Below, one piece after another: positions 33,283 to 45,120 of a stretch of DNA of 64,000 nt; position 1 is the stretch's first letter; each line of letters opens with the position of its first letter. The notes under the pieces were generated by a model. The model made no database searches and was not told where the DNA came from. It saw only the letters and a program-made list of their open reading frames with translations. The stretch covers positions 2,852,001 to 2,916,000 of the forward strand of contig OY751489.1 of assembly GCA_963565915.1 (NCBI GenBank), read 5' to 3'. The stretch comes from Entoloma clypeatum. Its lineage: Eukaryota > Basidiomycota > Agaricomycetes > Agaricales > Entolomataceae. The translations under genes and the position numbers were made by a program.

Positions 33283-33959
33283 TGTACGGTTGGTTTGGAA
33301 CTGATATATGTATCCGTTCGACAGAGCCACTTGAAAGGAAACTGCCCCTGGTATCCTATAGGCCGTTTGAGCCAGGCGGTGCAGGAATGCATCCCAATGC
33401 ATTTTGTCCACCACTCGATGTGTCTAAATTATTTCTTCTATGCATGGTAGTCCTCCGCGGGCACTAGTTTGATGATACTTCCATGAGTCGTCATCAGGTG
33501 TCGTTAGAGGCTCACCCATATCCATCTTATCCACTTTTAGTACTTGTCATATCCATCTTATCCGCTTTTAGTTCTTGTCAGCAAGTCACTGACAGAGTCT
33601 GAGTCTGCGCACCACTAGCAGTGCACGTGTTGGCTGATGTTCTGTCCGAATCCAGCCTACTATGGCATACCAACTGCACAAAAAATAAATGCATCATGCC
33701 TTTTTTTATGACCATCGCGCTTTTTTCGATTACCTCCATCACACATTTTCTTGGTCACTGCTTTGTTGTTTTATATCATCAGCACTGTTCATCATCACTG
33801 CTTCTGATCGATAACTGCCAGCGTCTGTATGCGGCGGTGATTGCTGACTTGAGTCACATGACTTTGGCCTTGTCGACAATGACGACACCTCTGCTGACAG
33901 AGTTGTTTCCATCAATCTCTAGTGAGTGTCACTAATTTTTTTCATGCTAGATTTCTTAA
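33283..33959. other. No recognisable gene
   Basis: A short plus frame near 33300-33460 (PFEPGGAGMHPNAFCPPLD) looks coding-like, but nothing around it supports a gene model. Otherwise nothing was seen between the copia-B LTR and copia-C. Confidence 0.3.
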
Positions 33960-33985
33960 TGAAGTAACTGATATAGGCTGCCCAA

Positions 33986-34356
33986 TATTATGCTTAACAA
34001 ACCGTTCCAAGGTTCGGACAGAGTATGCAGGAAGTGGAAAGGCGAAGAGCAACGTGATTGCTAAATCTAAGGAACCTATCTACTGTACAAGAGGTTTATA
34101 TAGGTACTGACTATAGGCAGTAGCAGATGAGTCAGTACTGCAGAAGGCAGTGCGCATGAGTAAGGCAACTGCGGAAGGCTATGTACTATGAGTCATACCT
34201 ACTGTGGAGCTGAGTAAAGCTACTGCGGAATGAGTCAGATCAGTAACTAAGGGAATGGAAATAGATGCTGAGACATAATGTATTCATAAGAGGGCGCCGA
34301 GTCGGGATGATAAGTAAAAGAGATGACGTGGTCCGCACACTGTAGAGTCCATAACA
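33986..34356 (-). repeat. Gypsy 3' LTR
   Basis: 371 bp, T(A)TTATGC ... CATAACA; the first TG has become TA by one change compared with the other LTR. It contains a TATATAA box on the minus strand and, about 27 nt after it, AGATTTAGCAA (complement at 34058-34068), the proposed transcript start. Confidence 0.9.
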
Positions 34357-34389
34357 TGTTCCCCTCTCAAGCTCTGTGTCCTCACAGAG

Positions 34390-34797
34390 TCATTGTCCCC
34401 ATCCCTCATTGTTATTGGGATCGGACCAGTTCAGATTCTCTTTGAGGCTCCAGTCATGTATCAACTCCTCGTTGACGGCAATGGCAAGTTCGAGGCCCTT
34501 GGCAGCCAGGCGAATGCGTCAATTCTCAATAACGAGAGTGTTGATATAATTTCCGAGGATTTGTTTCTCCTCAGAGTCCGGGGCGACAGGGAGGTCGGAT
34601 AATGAATGGAGTTGAATGTGCATTTGCCAATGAAGGATGTCGGCGAGAGAGGTTTCGAGGGCATGGATTTGGTCTCTCATAGAGAGTGCTTTGTTCATAA
34701 GGGCAGAAATGGTGGGGTTGATGTCGATGGTGGAGGTGGAAGTGGTGACGTTGGACATGCTGGAGAGGATGTTGGAAAGATAGAAGAAGAAAGGCAT
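34390..34797 (-). pseudogene. Gypsy third ORF between pol and 3' LTR
   Basis: 136 codons from ATG 34797 (MPFFFYLSNILSSMSNV; a second ATG begins MSNVTTSTST), 84 nt beyond the pol stop. The middle is helical and heptad-like (ALSMRDQIHALETSLADIL, LAAKGLELAIAVNEEL). One TGA at 34519-34521 (IEN*RIRL) would be CGA (Arg) before a C-to-T change; the frame stops naturally at 34390-34392. No known domain was recognised. Extra 3' ORFs are uncommon in chromoviruses. It could be an accessory or envelope-position gene without membrane segments. Confidence 0.5.
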
Positions 34798-34880
34798 GTT
34801 GGGCGGAAGGCTAGAGTGGGGAACTCGGTGGATTGGTCGACTGATGAGGTCAATACTATTATGGGTTTTGAAGTTGTCTT

Positions 34881-37800
34881 TTATTGTGGGCGTGACGGAT
34901 TCTGCTGATGAAAATCACAGATTAAGTCTCGAGCATTCTGAACATTAGTCCGAGGTTCCCATGTGTTTTCTTCTGGGCCATACCCCTCCCATTGGACAAG
35001 GTACTGGATCTTTCCACGAAATTTCTGAGAGTCCAGAATCATGGAAACATGGTATTCTTCTTGTCCTTCAACAATAATCGGATCAGGGGCTGGCTTCTTT
35101 TTCTGGATGGCATACTTCGGAGTTTCATATGGTGACAACAGGGTCTCATTTAACACAGGGTGGATCATTTTCCAGGTTTTCAGAAGATCAAGAAGGTATG
35201 CGCTAGCCCCTTTCCTCTCTAGGACTTTGAATGGTCTGTGTCGGAGAGCATCAAGTTTCTTCGAGGGATGGTCAGTCCTGATGTTAGTTCCTTCTAACCA
35301 CACTTTGTCTCCAATGCGGTAGTTCCGAGACGGACTCCGTCGTGTATCAACTGTCTTCTTCATCTGATCCTGTGCCTGTTTCAGTGCTGCATTGGCTTCT
35401 TCTTGTGCCTGTTTCAGTTTTTTCAAGAAGTCGTTTGCCGCTGGATTGGTGTCTTCCAACACAAGTTCTCCCTTCCAAGGATGTAGACCGTAGTTGAGGT
35501 AGAATGGGGTGTGCTTTGTCACTTGATGCTCTTTGTCATTGTACTGGAATTCTGCGATTGCGATCCATTCAGCCCAATTGTCTTGTAGATGGTTGACAAA
35601 GTTTCGTAATAACACTTTGGTTTCCTGTGTGATCATTCAGCCTGTCCATCAGTTTGTGGATGGTATGTGGTGGACAGATTCCTTTTGATCCCTAATATGC
35701 GGCAAAGTATCTCCATGAACTTCGCAGCAAACTGGGGTCCTCTATCACTGATGATCTTCTTGGGGATCCCATGAAGCTTCCATATCTGATCCCAATAGAT
35801 GTTGGCTAATCCTTCAGCCGATAATTCCACAGTTGTCGGAATGAGATGAAGCATCTTCGAATGTCTGTCCGTGATAACCAGAATTGTGTTCTTTCCATCA
35901 GATTCTGGTATCGGTCCCACAACGTCAATCCCTATGTCTTCCCATGGTTGACTTGGTGCTGCATGGGGATGTAACGGGGCATGTCGCTTCTGTCAGTTGA
36001 TCTTGTTGTGTTGGCAAGTATTGCAACCCTTCACATACTTCTTCACATCGTGCAGGATGGTGGGCCACCAGTAGGTACGAGTGAGGAGTTCATGTGTTCG
36101 ATACTGTCCTGGATGTCCTGCCATTGGTGCATCATGTGATTCAAACATCAGCTCCTGACGTAGTTGTGGGTCTGGTGGAACATAAACTCATTCACCTGCA
36201 TAGGTGATGCCATTTTCCTGTTGGTACCAATGAGGATTCTTCTTCAGACCCTGGGCTACTTCTGTCTTCATGTGGTTCGAAGCCTCGACGCGTGAGATCC
36301 ACGGGTTTTTGATGGTTGTGACGTTTCCAATTTTGATGGAATCAGATGTTTCACCCCCTTCAAAGAATTGTTCCTCTGTGAACATCTCCATTTGTACCAG
36401 ATCTTCGGATTCCAATTGCTTCAAAAATAGCCCCTCCTTGAGCATTTGATCACTGTCCTGTGGTTCAAGTTCTGTTTCATACCAGGGTAAACGCGATAAG
36501 ATGTCCGCTTTTGCGTTCATCTTGCCAGGCACGTGCCGTAATTCAAAGTCATAGTCTTGTAACTTCATCTTCCAGCGCCTTTGTCGTTGATTTAAGTTCT
36601 GAGGAGGACAGAAATACTCCAGGTTCTTGTGATTGGTTAAGATCTCAAAACATTCCTTGGCTTCGAGCAGATAGTGTCTCCAATCTTTTAGTGCTTCCAT
36701 AACTGCCAAGAGTTCCTTGTTGTATATCTCGTAGTTCTGTTTGGCTGCAGACATGGTCCACGACAAGAATGTGATAGGGTGCCATTTGTCGTCCTGTTTC
36801 TGAGAGAGTACTGCCCTGATTGCATAGCCCGATGCATCGGTTTCAACCCTGAACTGTCCATCTGGTTTTGGTAGTGCCAAGACTGGTGCTGATGTGATTG
36901 CCTGTATGAGACCTTCAAATGCCATTTCCTCTGTTGGTCCCCAAGTAAATGTAGTGCCGCCTGTGAGCGCAGTAAGTGGTTTTGCAATGTTCAAGTATCC
37001 TTCAATGAATTGTTGATAGAAGTTAGCAAACCCAAGGAACTTCTGGACTTCCTTTTTTGATGTGGGTGCTCACCAGTTTCGGATCGTATCCACCTTCTCG
37101 GTTTCCATCTCAACACGTCCCTCACCAACAACATATCCCAATATGGGGCATTTCGTTACTTCCCAGAGACACTTCTTTTCCTTCAGGAACAAGTCATTGT
37201 CTGATAGGATCTGTAGAATTTCTTTGGTGTTTCGCGCGAGTTCTTCCTTGGTTTTACCGATAACCACAATGTCATCCATATAGATCACGCAGATGCATCG
37301 GCGGATCTGGTCCCAGAATAGACTAGCCATCATCCAAGAGAATGTTCCCGGGGAATTGCAAAGGCCAAAAACATGACCAATGGTTCAAACAATCCTCGAC
37401 TGGTAAGGAAGGCGGCCTTCCATTCATCACCTTCCTTGACCTGGACATTGTTGTAACCCCACATGATGTCCATCTTATTTAAGTAGACTGCATCTTTCAG
37501 CACATCCAAGAGATCAGAGATGCACGGCAGTGGGAACTTGTCTTTGACCATAAATTTGTTGACCATGTGGTAATCTTGTACCAATCGTTTGGAACCATCC
37601 TTCTTATTGATGAAGAAGCAAGGGGAGGCATAAGGGGATTTGGACGGGTGGATCTTTCTGGTTGCTAGACCCTCATCGATAAATGTGTCCAATTCCTCTT
37701 GTTCTTTTTGTGTCATGGGATATGTATTTCCCCCTAGTTCCTTTGGTGTGTCTGGTGTAAGTTCGATACCATGGTCCCATTCCCTTTCCTTCGGGATCTT

Positions 37801-38511
37801 GTCAAGGTTCTCCTTCTCGAAGAGGTGAGCAAATTGATCAATATATGAGGGTCGTTTAGTCGTGGAAGGTGGTGTGGGAGTGACAGCTTCCAAAATAGGG
37901 TCTCCAGGTTTCCATTTCTGATCCGACTTCTTGGGTGCCTCTTTGTCACCTACTTCAACCATGTGAACCTGGTGTTTGCGACCATTAAGATTAATCCTGA
38001 AACCCGAATGTTTGGTTTGGCATGTTGATGGGCATCGGTTGAATGTTACGGCGCTGGTTGTCCAATAAATTGTAGGGTTATGGTGTACCAACCAGTCATG
38101 TCCCAAGAGCATGTCCGTTCTCCCAATGTCCAGTACCATTGCTTCCATGGTTTCCTGATGTGCTCCCAAGTCCAGCTTGACTTCGGCAAGTTGGTTCGCT
38201 TTCTGTTGTCGATTTGGCAATCCATCCGCATTTAGGATTGCTATGTGCAGTATCCCTTGTGTGGGGAGGTTCTGTTCGCATACTATTCTGGGATGGATGC
38301 ATGTGCACTCACATCTGCTATCGACCTCAGGTCGGATAACCTTTGGTCCTCGTTGTGTTTTGAGCTGCGCTAACAGCCTGATTTCTCGTCTTTTCGGAGG
38401 TTTATCTCCCTTCACAATCTTAGTCGACGCAGCGGCTCGCTTGGCAGGGATGACATAGGTTCTATTGTCTGCAGTCATACAAGGCAAGCAAGTCCGTTTA
38501 ATAGATAAGGG
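34881..38511 (-). pseudogene. Gypsy pol: protease, RT, RNase H, integrase, chromodomain
   Basis: Pol overlaps the gag end in the -1 frame. The protease has VDSRCECTCIHP where DSG is expected. RT: GSKRLVQDYHMVNKFMV, YLNKMDIMWGYNNV, then a 1-nt loss in a T-run near 37366, then VIYMDDIVVIG (catalytic YMDD kept). RNase H: FRVETDASGYAIRAVLSQ and NYEIYNKELLAVMEAL. Integrase: H-H-C-C finger around GCNTCQHNK, VITDRHSK, ISDRGPQFAAKF and YHPQTDGQAE, then a small frameshift near 35636. Chromodomain: YHVSMILDSQKFRGKIQYLV, then QWEGYGPEENTWEP. TGA stops at 36188-36190 and 35993-35995 fit CGA-to-TGA. Confidence 0.92.
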
Positions 38512-38528
38512 TTGCGACTTAGCGTCGT

Positions 38529-40150
38529 TTAATCGGACCCTTCGGGAAAATCCTTCTCGTCGGCTTCTACAATTGTAGTTTCATCATTCTCAGCATCTTC
38601 ATCAGACACCTTTCTAACCCTTCCAGAGTTCTTCTTCGGCTTGCAGCAGTTGCGCACAATATGGCCTTCTTGATTGCAGTTGAAACACTTGCAACCATCT
38701 TTCTTCTTTGGAGTGCTGCAGTCCTTGGCAAGGTGACCAAAATGCTGACAGTTGTAGCAACGGGCTACTCCTGCTTTGTCAATTTCCATGGCCTTGCCCT
38801 GACCACCATAAGTGGTGCCTGATCCGGTGTGTGTGTTGCCGCCACCTCGGATAACTAGTGCATGCCCCTCCATCTGTCGTCCCTTGTTTCAGATCTCCTT
38901 TGCATACTCAGAGTACGTCTTGCCATCACTAGCCACTTGTTCAGAGATTCTGCAGTTGACGTTCTTTTCTAGGATGTATTTCCCAGTCTCTTTGCCAAGA
39001 TTTGACAGCTTCAAGAGCTCTTCAAATTCATCCAAGAATTCATCAACGGTGCGTTTCTCCTGTTTCAGGACTTCTAATCTTGCTTTGGCAGCAGAGAATC
39101 ATATCGCGATGTCCTCTGATAATCCTAGCCAGGTGATGTTCTCGTTGTCGACGGCAAGCGCGTCTAACTTGTTACTGGCCCAGTGCCTGCCGGACCCTTC
39201 CATCATGCGGGATAACACCGCAAGAATCTTCTGATCATCTGTCAGGCCCTTCTGGAACCTGATGTATAGTTTGGTGGCTTTCCACCACTCGTCAAAGGTG
39301 TGTCTGTCTTTGAACATCCCAGGATCCTTAATGATCTTGGATGTGTCGGTCGTTTGTACTGCCGGGACTTCTGCCATGTCTAGAGTTTGCAGAGAAGGAG
39401 GGGAGTCGGAGTGTTGGGATGAAGATGAGGTTTGGGATACAGGTAGGGGTTGAAAATGAGTCTCTGTTCTAGGCGTCTGTTTGGTATCTGACTGCACGGA
39501 GTGAAAAGTAAATTCATCAGGGGACATGTCGGCGGAATCGGTGGCAAAACATTCAGGGTATTTCCTCTGTAGATCTCTAAGGAATCTCTGTTTCTGCACG
39601 TCTGTTGGTTGCAAGAAGGGGTCAAGTCTCTCGTTTCGTGCCCAACGGTTGTACTCGGTCTGTTGCTCGTTGGTGGTGAAGTGGGCGTAGATCTGTTGCT
39701 TCGAGTAAGACATGGTGATGCGGCTCTGGGATGTCTCGATGTGAGTGCCCTAATCAATCTTCTGATAACGGTTGTCTGGACACTGATAAACTCTCTGATC
39801 TCTGTGATCCGACCTGTCTGAGGTCCTCCTTGAACGTGAAAACTTTTGAGTTCATTCTGTTGGGCGTTATAATGCACAATCTGGTGTTGGCGAGCAAGAT
39901 GGATGCTCTCTGCTATCTCACCGTGGGGGCAATGCTCGTCGTTGTCTAGTTCTTCGTCAAGCACCTGCTGTAGGATGCGACGGATCTCCGATTCGATGTA
40001 CTGCTGGATGAGCATAAAATCGATACTGTCTCGAGGACTTAGCTCCTCCTGTCGTGCTTCTGGCATGGCAAATGGGTTATTGGTGAAGTCTTCAAAGAAG
40101 CGCAACGTCTTGACTTGTCTGGTAGTTGCTCTCTTTGCTCTGGGCAAACC
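38529..40150 (-). pseudogene. Gypsy gag with two CCHC zinc knuckles
   Basis: The N-terminal part (MPEARQEELSPRDS, helical ESEIRRILQQVLDEELD) is followed by a frameshift near 39715 and by MSYSKQQIYAHFTTNE. The retrotransposon gag core has FDEWWKATKLYIRFQ. CYNCQHFGHLAKDC and CFNCNQEGHIVRNC are the nucleic-acid-binding knuckles. TGA stops at 39099-39101 (DIAI*FSAAK) and 38889-38891 (KEI*NKGRQ) lie in one continuous frame. Confidence 0.88.
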
Positions 40151-40155
40151 TAATG

Positions 40156-40166
40156 AGATTTAGCAA
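40156..40166 (-). promoter_or_regulatory. Gypsy primer-binding site, self-priming type
   Basis: Two bases from the 5' LTR, the minus strand reads TTGCTAAATCT. This is the exact complement of AGATTTAGCAA in the LTR (complement at 40241-40251 and 34058-34068). No tRNA-type TGG start is present. An 11-nt match to the transcript 5' end is what Tf1-like self-priming elements use. Confidence 0.75.
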
Positions 40167-40168
40167 CT

Positions 40169-40538
40169 TGTTATGCTTAACAAACCGTTCCAAGGTTCGG
40201 GCAGAGTATGCAGGAAGTGGAAAGGCAAAGAGCAATGTGATTGCTAAATCTAAGGAAACTAGCTATAGTACAAGAGGTTTATATAGGTACTGCTATAGGC
40301 GGTAGTGGATGAGTCAGTACTGCAGAAGCCAGTGCACATGAGTAAGGCAACTGCAGAAGGCTATGTACTATGAGTCATACCTACTGTGGAGCTGAGTAAA
40401 GCTACTGCGGAATGAGTCAGATCAGTAACTAAGGGAATGGAAATAGATGCTGAGACATAATGTATTCATAAGAGGGCGCCGAGTCAGAATGATAAGTAAA
40501 AGAGATGACGTGGTCCGCACACCATAGAGTCCGTAACA
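40169..40538 (-). repeat. Gypsy 5' LTR
   Basis: 370 bp, TGTTATGC ... GTAACA. On the minus strand CTATATAAACC is a TATA box, followed about 27 nt later by AGATTTAGCAA, the proposed start of the transcript. A third copy of this LTR lies alone at 55110-55470. Confidence 0.92.
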
Positions 40539-40804
40539 CCCAAAGGGCACTCAAGACGTAGCAGTATTCAGGCATATGGAAGCACTACTAACCTGGTAAA
40601 GAGTTGAGTAACAGAGAGGCTAACTAGCTGATAACAACTTGGGGGTTCAAGAGTTAGATTTTACTGGTAAAACATGTACAAACAATGTATAAACAGAGTC
40701 CTGTTTCTGTGGCTGTACCATAAACTCACATATATGGTAATAGTGACTTATAGTCATATTTGTGACTAGCACATGATGTGACATATCTGGCGATATGTTC
40801 AACA
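40539..40804 (-). repeat. Copia-C 3' LTR, larger part
   Basis: Together with 33960-33985 it forms an LTR of about 290 bp: TGAAGTAACTG ... ATGTTCAACA. The minus strand next to it reads GAGGGGGAG (polypurine tract). The sequence TGCCCAAAGGGC(A/G)CTCAAG across the gypsy site matches 52555-52575 at the other end. Confidence 0.75.
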
Positions 40805-40811
40805 CTCCCCC

Positions 40812-42620
40812 TCACTTAGAATCCCGGGTAGGTTTCGTAAGTGGAGTATAAGGCTCTTTAAACTCCATTCGGAGTAGAGCACAGAATTTCTCAAAATCCT
40901 GGCGACCAAGTGGCTTGGTAAACATATCAGCTGGATTTTCATTTCCCAGAACGAACTGTGGTTCGATCAATCCTTCTTGAACTCTATTGTGAATTGTGAA
41001 GTGATGGATTGCTATATGTTTGGTTCTGCCCTCAGTGACTGGGTTTTGCGCATTGAAAATCGCGCCTTGGTTATAGTGTTTGAAGGTCCGGTCTTTTGGA
41101 TTTTGGCTATATCTCAACAACGGATGAACGGAATTTGTTCATACAAGAGATGACCCCCATTTATTTTCCGTTCTCTACCCTTTGGCAACATGTTCAAATA
41201 ACTCAATAATGGTGAGACAGACCCCTTTCATGTAAGAGACAACCCCCCCAGTTTTTCGCAATCCCCAGCTGCCCAAATATCTTGGTGATTTTAGCCATTT
41301 TATCTTATTTTCTGTGGGGCATTTATAACATCAAAAAGACCACAAAAGACCCAGACTGGACTGGACTTTCAAACACTACTTGGTTATCTACATGGAACGG
41401 CATTCTGGTAATGTCCTGTAGTCCAAGCTCTTTGAAGAGATTGGTAATCCATTTGCACTCCCACGAACATTCACTGGCAGCAACCATTTCTGCCTCAGTG
41501 GACGAATGTGCCACTGTCTTCTGCTTGCGACTTTTCCAGAGAACAAGTCCGCCTGCAAGCTTGAGGAAATATCCTGATTGGGATTTTTGATCAGAAAGGG
41601 TCTGATGCCCAATCTGAATCTGTCCATGCTTCAAAAGAAGCCTTGGACCGACCATCATATACAATAGAATAGTCTTGAGTACCAACAAGATATCTAATGA
41701 TCCGCAGAGTGTGTTTCTCATGCTCTATTGTTGGATTTGCGGACATCTGCGACATCTTGGCCACTGCAAATGCAATGTCCAGTCTTGTTCCAATGGACAA
41801 GTAACCCTTTGGGAGTGGAGTGTCAGCTGCCTTTGCATTTTCTAAGCCAAAGTGCTTGATGATCTTTTTCAGGTAGTCTGACTGATCGATTGTTGCAATC
41901 TGCCTTTTTGAGTCTTGCTGTATTCTCATACGTAAGAATTCTGTGGCAATACCAAGATCACGACTTTTCCATTTAATCATAAAGTCAGATTTGATCTTGC
42001 AAACAAGACTTGGGTTTGATCCTATAAACAGGCCGTCATGGCCTTTGACAATGAAGCCTTCAGGTTGATTCATATAGATTTCCTCATCAAGCTCTCCATA
42101 GAGAAAAGCTGATTTGACATCTATGCCTTCAATCACCCATCCTTCAAGCGCGGCTACTGTGAAGAGGATCTGGATAGTTTCAAAGCGTATCATGGGTGAG
42201 AAGATCTCATCAAAATTGATACCCTCAATTTGTGAGAAACCCTTGGCAACAAGTTGTCCCTTTTTTCATCCATCAGTTTTGATGTCAAATACTCATCAAT
42301 TTCTGATGGTTTTTACGACCTTTAGGTAGGTCAACCAATTCAAAGACATTGCACTTCCAAAGGGCCTCTAGTTCCTCATGGCATGCTGCTTTCCATTCAA
42401 GCTTTTCCTTTTTGGGTAGCTTATTTATGTCCTTCATTTGCCAAGACTTTGGGTCTTGTGGAATTTCATCATATGCAGGGATTGCCTTAGATAGCAAATG
42501 TGCAAGCAATTGTGACTGTCCTCCCCCTTCCCTAATATAGAGTAATTCCTCCATATCTACATCCAGTTGATTTGGAGTGGAATTGTTCTGATACGTCTGA
42601 GGATCAGCAGAGCTAGTTGA
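40812..42620 (-). pseudogene. Copia-C RT and RNase H, catalytic segment deleted
   Basis: RT start: EWKAACHEELEALWKCNVFE, then TDG*KKGQLVAKGFSQIEG with TGA at 42266-42268 (Arg in relatives), GIDVKSAFLYGELDEEIYM, then GFIVKGHDGLFIGSNP. The stretch between the LFLYG strand and DGLFIG, including YGLKQ and the YVDD box start, is missing, so the enzyme is dead. RNase H: GTRLDIAFAVAKMSQ, WTDSDWASDPF, a frameshift near 41590, then HSSTEAEMVAASEC and VDNQ. It is split by a MITE, and continues NAQNPVTEGRTKHIAIHHF to a stop near 40812. Confidence 0.88.
41074..41378. mobile_element. 305-bp hAT-like MITE with 8-bp duplication
   Basis: TAGTGTTTGAAGGTCCGGTC ... complement of TAGTGTTTGAAAGTCCAGTC, flanked by CTTGGTTA (41066-41073 and 41379-41386). 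Same terminal family as the 14.9-kb block at 15993. Removing it rejoins VDNQGAIFNAQN in the copia-C RNase H. No coding content. Confidence 0.9.
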
Positions 42621-42961
42621 TGAAAAAGTGCCAGATTGCTGGTTTCTGGATTCTGTTCGGGGATTATAGGTGTATCACTGTGAATCCTCCTGAACAGTCC
42701 TGCTCCAATCATGCTGATTTTGATGCAAGGCCTCAGCCAGGTCATTCCTGTAAACATTTCCAGAACGTTGGGGTAAAACCCGAGTTTGACAAGGACAATC
42801 AGTCTGTGGGTGACAATCTCCTGGCAGAAGCCAGCGATCATTGTCAGGCGCATCAATGCCACATGTTTCCCTGGATTGCAAGTCTGAGGAACCCACTGCT
42901 GATTTTCAGCTGTGTCCTGTCTGTTTGGTCTATCAGACTTCTGATTAGAACTTTTGGAAAG

Positions 42962-44611
42962 CTAACCAGTTTGGTCACTATTTGTTTCAGGGAGGTTACG
43001 ATCACCATCATGTGCTCCTGAATCAGGCGGGTAATGTGGACTGCCAGGGCCATGTGTGTCGTTATCTTCCAAATGGAAATTGTCGATTGGTAAATCAGAT
43101 GGGCCATCATGTCCATTATCATCATTGTTTCCCATATCATCTGATGTTTGATCATGGTATTGTGTTATCAAAGGTATTTTGTTCATTGTAGAACATTTAG
43201 GGAACAGCTGTTCATCGAACATAGCTGTGGCACCCATGAAGACAATGTTGTTTGGCATTCGCATAAACTGGTAACCTTTAGTTCCAGTTTTAAATCCGAT
43301 AAAAACCATGAGCTTGGATTTAGCGGTAGTAGTGCGAACTTCTTTTGGTAAAAAGATGTAAGCTCCACATCCAAAAACGTGCAGGTTAGACACATCAGGC
43401 TTTTCCTTTTTAAGGGACTCATACAAAGTCAGCCAATTGTGCCTTTTTAATGGAGTTTGGTTATACAAGTGAAGTGCATGTTCTACCGCAAATTGAATCC
43501 ATATTTCAGGTAGACAAGCATCATGCAACATGGCAAGAGCTTTATCCATCAAAGTTCTGTTAAAACACTCGGCACGACCATTTTGTTGTGGTTGGTGCGG
43601 AACAGTAACTTCACCCTGGATTCCCATCTCTCGCATATCTGCTTGAAATGGTACAAACTCACCGCCACCATCAAAACGCCAAGTTTTAATTGTCGTATTG
43701 AACTGGTTTTTGACCAGGGCATTAAAATCACGAAGTGCAGAGTGTGCATCAGATTTTAGTCTCAATAAAGAGATCCAGGTGTGTGATGTGTAATCATCAA
43801 CAAAGCTGATATAATAATCATATTTGCCATAAGTCGCCTTCTTGAATTGCTTTAGATCCAAATGGATTAGCTCAAGAGGTGCTTTGGCGCGTGTCTGAGA
43901 TGGTGAGAAAGATCTTGAAGGCATCTTTCCCAAGGTGCAACCTTTACAGAGGCGCTCAATGGACAGTTTGTCCACTCCATTAAAACCTTTGACATGCTTT
44001 GGAGCATGTCTTATCACTTCATGTGATGGGTGTCCAAATCACTTGTGCCAGGTGTCATAGTCAACAGACTGTGAGACACTAAGACTAACCAAGTTAATTC
44101 GTTCCTCCTTAATGATTGTGGCATTTAGCCAATAAATCGATTCATTTGCCTTATGAGGGTAACACATAAACAAAGGAAGACCTGAGTTGGTCTTTAGCAT
44201 GATCGAACCAAATCGTCCACTAATTTCATTTTCTTGTTTAAGAATCTTGCCTACAGATAAAAGACGAACATCTAAATCTGGTATGTAATGAACGGGTGAT
44301 AGATGAGTAACTTTGTTTTGTTCTCTCCCGTTCTTCTTGATGGTGTGACTAATCAACACTGTTCCTTGTCCAAGGATCTGAATAATGTGACCTTTTTGTG
44401 CTATTTGCACAGGTTGACGATCTTTTGATGGGGTATACTCAATGAAATCATTGATATTATGAGTAAAGTGCAATGAAGCACCTGAATCAAGTATCCAATT
44501 GGATTGATTCTGTTTCTTACATTCAGCACAATTCACATAATGAGAATTTATTTGCGCTATAAGCACATGTACAGCAGGTTCTAAAAATACATTGGACCGC
44601 CATCTGTTCAC
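42962..44611 (-). pseudogene. Copia-C protease and integrase
   Basis: The protease motif NWILDSGASLHFTHN lies near the start. The pre-integrase region reads DTWHK*FGHPSHEV with TGA at 44039-44041, where copia proteins have HRRFGH or HKRFGH. The zinc part is CKGCTLGKMPSRS. The integrase core is LIHLDLKQF, FVDDYTSHTWI, RFDGGGEFVPF and NGRAECFNRTLMD (DDE visible), then FGCGAYIFLPKE and FIGFKTGTKGYQFM. The linker is acidic. One stop only within the conserved domains. Confidence 0.9.
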
Positions 44612-45120
44612 TTGTCTCCAAAGAGGCTTCTGTGAAGTATTTGTTAACTGTATTGTCGTGCTATTGAGTGTGAAACATACCCCATGTCATCGTTGTTCCC
44701 ATCACCACAGGAAACCTCATACTTCATGTAATCATTTACATATTCTTCATCGTAATAGCCCCTTATGGTGGGGGCTATGTCTTCTGTCTCCATTTCATCG
44801 GCCCAGCTGATTCTACTTGGTGTCTCTTTGTAAACCGGAATATGATGATTCCAAGGGTCCAGAGTCAGAGGCACTGAAAGCGGCCTTGATGTTGCAGGTT
44901 CATAGCGTTGAAGTGCAGGGACCTCAACAAGTCGAGTTAGATTCTGAGCTGTTGGAGCGATCCCAATGTTATTAGCAAGGGTTCGTGCTCCATCCAGGTC
45001 TGAAAAGGGACCTGGGCCAGGAATATGCCTGATCACTAGTGATGGGTTATTCCTTATCCTCCAGTCAGTGGATGATGAGGGGTGTGGAGTAAAGATGGAC
45101 CCATTTCCATGGATAACCGT
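44612..45120 (-). pseudogene. Copia-C gag C-terminal part, left of the LINE
   Basis: A minus frame is open from the LINE 3' end (VIHGNGSIFTPHPSS) through SRISWADEMETEDIAP and GYYDEEYVNDYMKYEV to a frame change near 44640, then into the protease. No zinc knuckle is visible. It continues the gag at 50693-51665. Confidence 0.6.

Larger units (their letters stand above)
33986..40538 (-). mobile_element. Chromodomain Ty3/gypsy element with both LTRs
   Basis: LTRs at 33986-34356 and 40169-40538 with target duplication CCCAA (33981-33985 and 40539-40543). Gag has two CCHC knuckles. Pol is in the order protease, RT, RNase H, integrase, with a C-terminal chromodomain, placing it with the chromoviruses. 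The primer site matches the element's own LTR (self-priming, Tf1/sushi type). An extra ORF lies between pol and the 3' LTR. Pol and gag carry frameshifts and TGA stops, so it is dead. Confidence 0.93.

Noticed and set aside
35633..35640. Gypsy integrase stop as another CGA-to-TGA case
   Set aside because: The downstream frame is shifted there, so the stop results from a small deletion, not a base change.
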